NCBI GenBank assembly: GCA_000697335.1
Contig: JNEM01013625.1
Span: 1 to 46,127 of the forward strand
Length of the DNA stretch: 46,127 nucleotides
Direction: 5' to 3'
DNA from: Conidiobolus incongruus B7586
Taxonomy: Eukaryota; Entomophthoromycota; Entomophthoromycetes; Entomophthorales; Conidiobolaceae
The notes below the pieces were generated by a model. That model made no database searches. It had not been told where the DNA came from and worked only from the letters and a program-made list of their open reading frames with translations. Made by a program: the position numbers and the translations under genes. Shown here in pieces: positions 37,583 to 46,127 of this stretch (positions within the stretch are counted from its first letter, which is position 1; every line of letters begins with the position of its first letter).

Positions 37583-39847
37583 ATGAATTTTACAAATTAT
37601 CACTACTATAATGAATTAAATGAGTTGAAAGATTATATTGGTAAAATTTTATCTATATATTAATATAATTTTGTATTCTTATAACTGTGAATTAGTTAAT
37701 ATTCCTAAATTTCGTCAAGGTACTGACCCTTTCGGAAGTTCCATTTCAGCTTCTTGGTTAATGGGTCAATCGGGTATTGGTAAAACTACATTTATCAAGT
37801 AGTCACTACTATTATCATATATTATGGCGTATATATTAAATTAATTAAAATAGAAATTTAATTCAAGAACTTTGTCTACCCAACCAAGTAATTAACTTAA
37901 GTGAATATTATAACAATTTTGAATTGGATGATTTCAACACTACATCATTTGATAAATTATGGCGACAATTAGTAGCTGAATTAGATCATTTTCACTTTAC
38001 TGAAGATCCTAAAACTATTTATTTATTGGTATTTGACAGATTTGATATATTTTGCAAAAGTATTTAATATTATATATTTTATCTTAATTGAGTTTTTAAT
38101 AATTTTTAATTAGATAAATATCAAGATACTGAAAACATTGAAAAATTTCAGAGCCATATATTAAGACATATTCACCATATATTATATAAGGTAAATCTTT
38201 TCCAATAATTCAATTTAAATTTTTAACCAATTTTTTAGTATCAATATATCTACCTAATCTTTCAAACCAGTACCAATCTTGAAAGTTTACCATCAGAATT
38301 TAAAAATTTATCTTATCACAAAATTGAATTGAATTCTCCTAATGTGTAATTATTTAGAATTAGTATTTAATTATTGATTATTAATATATGCTTAATTAAT
38401 TAGAGATCAAAGAAAAATAATCATTAGATCTATATTAAATGAATTAGGATTGACTATGAATTTAAATCATTTAAATCTATTATCACAAGTATATCACACA
38501 TCATTCCATTCATTTAATATACTAATTTAATTTAGAGAACCAATGGCTATATAGCAAGTGATCTTAAAAAAATTTTAAAAATCGCCATGTTATATCAATA
38601 TGGCAACATTAATCTGGTTGGTAACAATACTGAAATTGATCAAATGATTTCAAAGATGGAGAGTATGAATATAAATACTGATGCTAATTATAATAATAAT
38701 CAACCTAAAGTGTAATACATACTTTCAATTTTATTAGTAATAATATTAATTTTGAAATTAGTGAATTGAATGGAAACGCTTTAGAATTTGGCATTACTAA
38801 TGTAGTCCCATCACAACAAGTGGGCTTTGAGACCTACTTCCCTGACCAGTCATTCGATAATATCGGTGGCTATAACGATATCAAAACTTCATTGTATAGA
38901 ATTTATCAGTTGATCCGATCCTCATTTGAAGGATACCAGCCTATGGGCTTGGATCCTCCCACTGGGATTTTGTTCCATGGACCTTCAGGTATTTTGAATT
39001 TATATCAATTTTAATGATATGTATTCTAATAGTATTAGGATGTGGTAAAACTTCTATAGCTTTAGCATTTGCCAAACATTGTAATATGAATGTGATTCGA
39101 GTAAAAGGGTAATAATTTAACATATACTTCATATTCCAATACTTAATGAATGTTAGTCCTCAATTATTTTCCAAATACTTTGGTGAAACCGAATCCATAT
39201 TTCGAAACTTATTCAAAACAGCTCGCAATATGTCCCCATGCATTATCTTTTTCGACGAGTTGGATTCTATCGCTCACAAAAGAGGTTTAATTTAATTATT
39301 GCCATAACAAATCAATATTTAATTCATAATTATTAGGATTTTCAGGCGATAATGTCACTAGTAATATTAAGAATAATATATTGACTACTTTATTAAATGA
39401 AATGGACGGTGTCGAAAAGGGCAATTATATTCTAGTATTAGCGTGTACCAACAAACTGGATTTCATTGATGATGCTTTATTAAGACCTGGTAACATTTAT
39501 CACCATTTTATTTTAGGTCATATATTTTAATAAAATAATATCATTTAGGTCGTTTCGATGTCACTTTTGGCATTGGCTTGCCCTCCTACGACGATCGATT
39601 GGACATCATTGCCAAACTGAATCCCAATCTAAATTCATCAGAAATTCAATATTTAGCACAACAAACTCAAGGATTTTCGCCTGCTAAGATTAAGAAATTA
39701 ATAAGGTAAATATTCTACATTGGTTTTGACATTTTGTTAATTGGTTTTAGTGAGGCTGGTATGTTTGGCTTAAGACACAATTCTGAATTAGACCAAATTA
39801 GATTGGAACATATTCAAAGTGTGCTGGACAATTATCGGTTTTATTAA
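37583..39847 (+). CDS. Two-domain AAA ATPase, Cdc48/SPATA5L1-like
   Basis: Thirteen exons encode 547 residues: 37583-37640, 37696-37798, 37854-38059, 38114-38190, 38239-38345, 38404-38488, 38536-38711, 38762-38988, 39039-39108, 39157-39284, 39337-39489, 39549-39705, 39751-39847. Domain 1 (about 35-230) has a Walker A (GQSGIGKTTF) but a weak Walker B, LLVFDRFD, without the catalytic Glu. Domain 2 (about 295-547) is canonical: FDNIGGYNDIK, GPSGCGKTS, IIFFDELDSIAHKRG, and the arginine-finger region LLRPGRFD. There is no N-terminal substrate-binding domain, and the protein is shorter than Cdc48, Afg2 or NVL (over 700). Degenerate first-domain and normal second-domain AAA pairs occur in SPATA5L1, Pex1 and Pex6. 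SPATA5L1 (AFG2B, ribosome maturation) seems nearest, but the subfamily is open. Confidence 0.88.
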
Positions 39848-39934
39848 TTTAAATAAATGATTTATTTAAACATTTTAAGATGAATCAAGTTATTTTCCAA
39901 AGTTTATAATTAATGAGTTGATATCATAATTAAT

Positions 39935-40000
<66 letters not shown>

Positions 40001-40865
40001 TTAAAATAGTATTAATAATGGAATATATAGTTAAAAAAATAAATTTTTTGATATACATAATCCCATAACTTGGGATATTAATATCATTTGAATAAATAAA
40101 TAATCAAAAATACCAACTCACAATTAATTATCATTCCCAACTTTAATTTGGGTTAGTGATAAATCAATTAATCCAACAATACCACAAACTATTGTCATCA
40201 GGTAATATATATAATCCTTTAATACATCAATATTTCTATGATGATTTTATAAATTTTTGACAAGCATATGTCTTAATCTCTTTGTTGACAACATTTACGT
40301 CTGATCATTTACTATATTAACTAATCAAAGTTGCCTAACTTAGTTTATTAATACAATTTTGTTTATTTAGGTATCATTGAATAAAGGATCTAAAGATATA
40401 TTAAACATTTGAATAAATTAATAAATGTTCATATTTGAATATACTTTATTTACTTTGGCTTGGATATTTTTTTGAACTTTATTCAATATATTCTTATTCG
40501 AATGATTAATTCAATAGATGATTGATTAAAATAACAACAATTATCTATCATGGTTATTATATTTTTAAAATTTTTCCAATTATTTTTTTAAAATACCAAT
40601 ATATACCCTAATTTGATGAGTTATTTTTTCTCCATATTGACTTTCACCAACATTTTACTCTATATTGGTATTATCAATTATTTTAATTAATTTGCAATTT
40701 TGAGATATTTTTAATCTGAAATTTTAAGTTAAATACATCAATCAACATTAGAAATACTCTATTATCACAAATTCCCATAATTTCAAATTATTTGAAATTA
40801 ATTTGAATAGTTATTGTTTCAAAATGATTAATTCTTAATAAACTTTAATATAATTAATTCAAAAA
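39848..40865. other. Intergenic DNA with a long TTA microsatellite
   Basis: About 1 kb of AT-rich DNA between the AAA gene and the PPR-like gene. Apart from the TTA run at 39939-39998 nothing is recognised. Confidence 0.6.
39939..39998. repeat. (TTA)20 microsatellite
   Basis: Twenty perfect TTA units, the longest simple repeat in the window, 90 bp past the AAA ATPase stop codon. Confidence 0.95.
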
Positions 40866-43068
40866 ATGATATTACAGAATAGATTAAAATATATAAAACA
40901 TGAACATATTTATCCTATAAAATCTTATTCTACATGTGTCAATCCTCATTCAAAAATTATTAATGAATTTTTATTAAAATCCAATGTGTATAATTTCCCT
41001 ATAAATTCTAGAGAATTATCCAAACTGAATAGAGATAGTAATAATCAAATTATAGAATTCTAAAGCCAATTATATTGTCAAACAAATTATTTCCCAACTG
41101 AAATTGAAGAGTAAAGATGCTGAAATGGCTTGGAAACTTTACCAACAGTTAAGCAGTTTGGAAGGTGACAAATTTCTCAACCCTATAAAACCACAGTTCG
41201 ACACATTGACGAGGGAAGGATATGATCGCGTATTGCAACTGAGTGAAACATTCGAAGAATTGAAATACCACCTGACTTCGAAAATTTGTAAATTGAAAAT
41301 GCAGAGTTTGTTTAGATCAGATAGACCGAGTGAGGCGGATTCATTCGTTGAGAGGATTATCAATTCCCATCTGGATTTAATTACTACCGAATTGAGTAAT
41401 CAACCCGTTAAGGGTTATTTCGATTCTCAAAATATTGTAAATGCTTTTAATTCTATAACTAAGTTGTTTGCTTTGGGCGTTCAGTGGGATATTCACTCGT
41501 TGATAATTTTGACTAAGATTAATTTAAAGATGGGTAAATGGAAGCAATTTGGTCAAATTTACAAATTAATTTTGACTAATTTCCAGTCTGAATTGAAAGG
41601 GAAGTACTTTAAGGAGATTTTGAATGAGGTGCTGTATAAACAGCATTGGATGCTGGCTGAGAAATTAATTAAGAATATGAAAAGGTCAGGTTATCCTCCA
41701 AATATGGTTACTCTTACGATATTGATGAATTCGTAGCTAAAGTTGATTAGTAAGAGTGCTAAATTGCATCCTCAGAGGGTCCATTGTATTGATTCCTTTT
41801 ATAAGCATTTGATTATGAATCGCAATATTCAGTTGGATTCGCATCTTCAGCTGAGTTTCGCCAGATGGTTCTGTAAGGTGAGCAACTTCAAAGGAGCCAA
41901 GTTCATCATAAATCATATTGATAATAACAAAGATCATGGCCGTTTCATATTATTAGAAGGTTATATCAATCACAATAAAATCCACGATCCTTTAACTTTG
42001 TATGATCAAATGCAGAGAGATAAGATTGGTAACGATCTCAGAGTGTTCAAATTGATCCTAAACGTATTTTGGGGCTCTCAACTCAGTCTGGGCAAATTTG
42101 AATCATTTCTCAGTCCCATTGATAAAACACCGAGTATTGGAAGATTGAGCCTAGTGTTGGGTTATCTCATCAACAAACTACGAATTTACGACGTTTATAA
42201 GCTGTATAAGAAGCAAGTGAACCATTGCAACCTTGAACCCGATATTTTCACATACTCCACTCTTTTCAAGGGACTACTTTCGGCAGGACTTGGAAATCTG
42301 CATCCACCTGAGGGACTTGAGGAAGGATGGCTCACCATTGCCCAAGATTTGTACTAAAAGCTCCAACAAAATCCCAAATTAGTGATTAATTTACCCGTGT
42401 ATAATTCCATCCTCAATACAATCTCATACTTTGGCGATTGGCAACATGTGCAAAACATCTATCAAACTATTCTGGACAACGATTTAGAATCTAATCCCAG
42501 AACCTTATACCCTGTGATCAGAATGCTACTTAGTAATGTCCCTAACTCAGAATTACCCAATACTTTAGACCTATTACCATCCTTTTTATCCACTCCTTTC
42601 TACAACGCCATGATCGATGCCACTCTACGCGACAATGACATCTCTGGCGCAATATTGGTGCTCAACCACCTAGTCAATCATTCTACCCGCAAACCCAACG
42701 CTCTCACATAAAAAAGCATCCTCATCAAAGCTGGCAAATTGCATGGCATCCTAAAGATCAAGCTCCTACTCCAGCAATGCCAAAATCACGGAATCGAATT
42801 CAACTGTACAATGCACGAAGCTATCATCAAATCCATGCTCGATCTGCCCAAATCTATGGACTATGATGAAATTATGCTTAAAGTGAATATGCTCAGAAAG
42901 GTTGAGGAGGTGGAACTTGATGAAGAACTAGATTTATCAGAATTTGATACTGATGGTGGGGATTTTTTGGGGGAAGATACTTATCATGAGAGATTGTCAT
43001 CTGGGAGGATCAATCAGTTAATTTATGACGCTTATTTGAGTGTTGTCAAGTTCCACGAAAGTAATTAA
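40866..43068 (+). pseudogene. Mitochondrial PPR-like gene with frame jump and three internal stops
   Basis: An intronless gene of about 730 codons. It starts at ATG 40866 with a basic, acid-poor leader (MILQNRLKYIKHEHIYPIK...) that suits a mitochondrial targeting signal. The rest is alpha-helical and reads as pentatricopeptide-type repeats, for example PPNMVTLTILMNS, PDIFTYSTLFKGLLSAG and PVYNSILNTISYFGDWQHV. Such proteins bind organelle RNA. The N-terminal frame ends at TAA 41061. The next frame (+1) picks up at SKANYIVKQIISQL, so about one base is shifted near 41055. The second frame then runs for 2 kb to TAA 43066, broken only by TAG 41734, TAA 42355 and TAA 42709. No plausible intron removes them. 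An acidic stretch (VEEVELDEELDLSEFD) lies near the C-terminus. It could be a young pseudogene, a readthrough gene, or contain sequence errors. Confidence 0.75.
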
Positions 43069-43241
43069 TATTTACTTAATAATAAAATAAATTTATTTAA
43101 TTATGTATAAAATTACCCACCCCCAAAAATTCAACAATTTTAATGCAATTATTAAAAAAAAATTTAAATTTTCCAATTAAAAAATTTGAATTTCCCACAA
43201 ATTTTCCAATCCACTAACTACTATAAATTGATAGTTAAGCT
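43069..43241. other. 3' flank of the PPR-like gene
   Basis: AT-rich DNA between the last PPR-like stop and the retroposon; nothing recognised. Confidence 0.6.
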
Positions 43242-43730
43242 ATTGACAAGTTGAAAGGGGTTTCTTATAACCCTCACTCGACGAATAATGGCACCTCAAA
43301 GGCTTGTCTATCTATGACATGTCCCGGATTGTTATTTGTCCTCTATCTCGAGTTTCATTGTATGTGCTAAGCTTGACTGCTCTGTGAAGATCTATTAACC
43401 TCCAAGTCACTTTTCTTACATAGTGGCTGCCCACACTTTGTATACCTGTGTCCTCTGGTTCTTTCTCGTTTTAAGATCACCATCTCATGTCTGTTTACTT
43501 TTGCCTACATCTGTTTTATATACTCCTTTAGCGAGAAATTAAGTGAATTGGGTCCTGTCCCAGGAATTACTACGGTTATCCACTTGGATGAATTGGAAAT
43601 ATACTATATGCTTTGTAACTATTACGTATACTTGGTAATTACTAAGTGATACGGCGGTTTTATTATGTCATCCCATAAGTTGTCGAATAAATCCTTTCCT
43701 CATAAAAAAAAAAAAATTGACAAGTTGAAA
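43242..43730 (+). mobile_element. Poly(A)-ended retroposon (SINE or 5'-truncated LINE) with target-site duplication
   Basis: A 459-bp body (43257-43715) is much less AT-rich than all surrounding DNA. It ends in a run of 12-13 A and is flanked by the exact 15-bp direct repeat ATTGACAAGTTGAAA at 43242-43256 and 43716-43730. This is the mark of target-primed reverse transcription by LINE machinery. I see no convincing tRNA A/B boxes at its left end and no reverse-transcriptase motif. An open frame of roughly 90 codons ends at a TGA near 43650, but it may be chance. It is either a SINE or the 3' end of a LINE. The perfect duplication and unbroken A-tail argue for a recent insertion. It sits about 50 bp upstream of the MTD1 start codon. 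Confidence 0.85.
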
Positions 43731-43778
43731 AACCCTACAAAAATTCGATATTTTTACAAATTTTTTAATAGATTCATT

Positions 43779-44909
43779 ATGCCTGGTCACCAGATTAACT
43801 CTGCTTCAATCGCTATTAAATATAGGTAATTTTATGTATTTAAAAATGATAGGATTTGATAATTAACTTGAGTGATCATTAGAGACGAAATTAAAAATAC
43901 CATCACTTCCAAGAACATCCGTCCCAAATTGGTGAGTTTCTTAGCCAATGAAGACCCTGCTGCCCAGATGTACGCCAACTGGACCGCTAAAACCTGTGCC
44001 GAAAGCGGTATCGAGTTCGAATGTCGCAAAGTCGATAAGAAGGATTTGGAAGATAAGATCGTCGAAGCCAACGAAGATAACAGTATTCACGGTATTATGG
44101 TGTACTATCCCGTTTATGGTGATAGACAAGTAAGTTTAGTAGGACTTGGAAATCTTAATTCTTCTAATCATATCCACTTTGTTTAGGACCAATATTTGCA
44201 GAGTGTAGTGAGTGAAAAGAAGGACGTTGAAGGTTTATGCCATAAATACATCTATAATATGTACCATAATATTCGCTTCTTGGATGAAGAAAATACCAAA
44301 AAGTGTATCATTCCTTGTACTCCTTTGGCTGTTGTTAAAGTAAAATAACCATATATTTATCAATTTATTAGTTGTTAATACGTTATAGATTTTAGAGGCT
44401 ATCGGTGTCTACAATACTGTCCTCCCCTACGGCAACCGCTTACACGGAAAGACCATTGCTGTTATCAACAGAAGTGAAGTTGTCGGTCGTCCCTTAGCCG
44501 CTCTCTTAGCTAACGATGGTGCTAAAGTCTACTCCGTCGATATCAATGACATTTTGGAATTTAACAGAGGTGCTGGTATCAAGATGTCCAAGCATCAAGT
44601 AATTACATCTTTATATCCCTCATTACAATACATTAACAATGATTTTAGGTCACTGAAACTGATTACAAGCTCGAAGATGTCTTACCCAAGTGTGATGTCG
44701 TTATTACTGGTGTCCCTACCCCATCCTACCAAGTCAACACTGAACTTCTCAAGGAAGGAGTCGTCGCCATCAATTTCTCATCCCACAAGAACTTCTCCCC
44801 TGACATTAAAGAAAAAGCCTCGATTTACGTTCCCTCTATTGGTAAAGTCACTATTGCCATGTTAGAGCGCAACCTCTTACGTCTCCACGACTACTACAAC
44901 AAGCAATAG
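43779..44909 (+). CDS. MTD1: NAD-dependent methylenetetrahydrofolate dehydrogenase Mtd1
   Basis: Five exons (43779-43825, 43883-44129, 44187-44339, 44389-44598, 44649-44909) encode 305 residues, against 320 in yeast Mtd1. The cytosolic enzyme oxidises 5,10-methylene-THF to methenyl-THF with NAD+ in one-carbon metabolism. Shared blocks are LVSFLANEDPAAQMYANWT, IHGIMVYYPVYGDRQDQYL, SEKKDVEGL, CIIPCTPLAVVKILE, INRSEVVGRPLAALLANDGA, VYSVDIN, VVITGVPTPSYQV, and VTIAMLERNLLRL near the C-terminus. The start codon follows an AT-rich leader of only about 48 bp after the retroposon's target-site duplication. The promoter has therefore been separated from its former upstream DNA, or now runs through the insertion. 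Stop is TAG. Identification is secure. Confidence 0.95.
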
Positions 44910-46127
44910 CTTGCCCCATCCTAATTATTAATTTTATTTCCAATTTCTAGACTAATAAATTATTTTTGATTAATTGATTATTATTTGGGACTAGGAAATC
45001 ATCAGCAAGTTTTTTAATGGATCATCACCTCCAATATTCTTCTCAATCTGAGTGGATTCTGAGAGTTTTTAAGGAACAAAATGATACATTTGTCAATTTG
45101 AATTTGAATTACGGTTCAATTCTAACCAGCTTTAAAATGAGTAATTGTAGTAATACAAATAACTGTCTAATTATAAAAAAATATTATTAAATTTATTGTA
45201 AAAATCATTTCTAATTCAATTAGGATGAAATTTTCACTATAAATTATGAAAAAATATATATCTATTAATATTATTTATAATTAAAACGTATATTTGATTA
45301 ATAATTAATCTCATAAATTTAATAATGAATATTGTATATGCTATATTCAAATCAATATTATTTTATTTAATTATTTAGTCATTATATTTTATTCATTTTA
45401 AATAGTAATAATTTTTAATTGAATTATTACAATTAACTTTTTAAATAATTTTAATTATATTTAAATAAAATCTAAATAAGAAAAAAATTTAAGTAATATG
45501 GTTAACAATTAGCAATATGAAATTCAAATTCAATATTTTTTGAATATAATATATTTATTTATTTTTATTCAAAAATACTTAATATTTCAAAAGCATTAAA
45601 ATTTCACAATTTACTATTAACTCATTTGAATAATTAAGAAATTGAAACTAATTTGATCAGTAGCTTTAAAACATTAAAATATATTTAATTGGTCCAAAAT
45701 ATTGAAATATTAAATCAATTTGAATCAATTAATTAATTGGTTAAAATATATTTTCATTATTCTAATTTTATCAATTTTTATATGATTTTATTTAAAATTG
45801 AAAATTTTATTATTTTATATAATTGCTAATATAAATATTAATAATATTAAATATTATAATAATATATACAGTTTATAATTAAAATTCAAATATATGGGAA
45901 TAATTATTTGTTAATATATAATAATATATAATTAATAAAAATATTATAATACATTATATTATATATTAAATATTTAAATATATCTATTTTTGATTTCTAT
46001 TTAAATAAAGTTATAACTTTAATATATAATTTCATTTGATTAAAATATATTATAAATTATATAAAATAGATTATTTATTATTAATATCAAAATTATAGAA
46101 TTTTTCTAAATAATATTATATTTATTA
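44910..46127. other. AT-rich right end of the window
   Basis: The 3' flank of MTD1, then almost pure A/T. A short plus-strand frame at 45017-45193 (58 codons, starting MDHHLQYSSQSEWILRVF) has less AT-biased codons than the rest. A GTAATT donor follows ...SFKMS, so it could be a first exon, but no continuation in frame was found. Nothing else recognised. Confidence 0.5.

Noticed and set aside
41701-41760. Tiny introns (18 or 30 nt) that would remove the TAG at 41734 in frame
   Set aside because: All other introns here are 43 nt or longer, no similar trick removes the stops at 42355 and 42709, and the protein reads well through the segment.
40866-43068. Ciliate-like reassignment of TAA and TAG to Gln
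   Set aside because: Neighbouring conserved genes (DPH2, MTD1, Doa4-like, Ssk1) end at TAA or TAG exactly where their families end.
43257-43715. Solo LTR
   Set aside because: A 15-bp duplication and a poly(A) end point to LINE-type insertion; no TG...CA ends or short 4-6 bp duplication were seen.
1-46127. tRNA genes, CRISPR arrays, rRNA
   Set aside because: No matching A/B box pairs, no spaced direct repeats and no rRNA-like blocks were found on either strand by eye.

Overview
The window is about 46 kb of very AT-rich nuclear DNA from a fungus. Fungal identity rests on a set of recognisable fungal genes: a Tvp18-type Golgi protein, an Ssk1/Mcs4-type HOG-pathway response regulator, a Ubp2-type deubiquitinase, the NAD-specific Mtd1 methylene-THF dehydrogenase, a UPF0658-type Golgi membrane protein and Pmp3. 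The short introns (about 45-70 nt, GTAAxT...TAG), the extreme AT bias and the presence of CCDC25 and CSN5 homologues suggest an early-diverging, non-Dikarya lineage. Entomophthoromycotina-like fungi are one possibility, but this is inference and I cannot name the species.

Layout from left to right. 1-6.3 kb: AT-rich DNA with one small gene, Pmp3 (minus). 6.4-8.3 kb: TVP18 (plus) and a dienelactone-hydrolase family enzyme (plus). 8.5-10.3 kb: DPH2 (minus, 5 exons). 10.3-13.7 kb: AT-rich gap. 13.7-16.7 kb: a Doa4/USP8-type deubiquitinase (plus, 8 exons). 17.2-18.3 kb: a COP9 signalosome subunit 5 (CSN5) copy with four in-frame stops and a frameshift. 18.5-21.6 kb: an Ssk1-type receiver protein (minus) that carries an N-terminal membrane domain and a degenerate histidine-kinase core. 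23.0-23.2 kb: possible C-terminal exons of an unrecognised gene. 23.3-24.6 kb: Sds3/BRMS1 family (minus). 26.1-29.2 kb: UBP2 (minus). 29.2-33.6 kb: AT-rich gap. 33.6-34.1 kb: a GC-richer stretch with promoter-like motifs. 34.15-35.56 kb: UPF0658 membrane protein (plus). 36.2-37.2 kb: CCDC25 (minus). 37.6-39.8 kb: a two-domain AAA ATPase (plus, 13 exons). 40.9-43.1 kb: a mitochondrial PPR-like gene interrupted by a frame jump and three stops. 43.24-43.73 kb: a poly(A)-ended retroposon with a 15-bp target-site duplication. 43.8-44.9 kb: MTD1 (plus). 44.9-46.1 kb: AT-rich DNA.

There is no operon logic, as expected for a eukaryote. Ubiquitin-related genes are frequent (Doa4-like, Ubp2-like and the broken CSN5), but I see no evidence that they act as a unit. 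The most interesting points are the apparent 1-nt micro-exon in CCDC25, the fusion of a membrane pseudo-histidine-kinase to Ssk1, the two eroded but recognisable genes (CSN5 and PPR), and the recent retroposon insertion between the PPR gene and MTD1. All exon boundaries were read by eye from frame continuity and splice sites and are not backed by transcripts.
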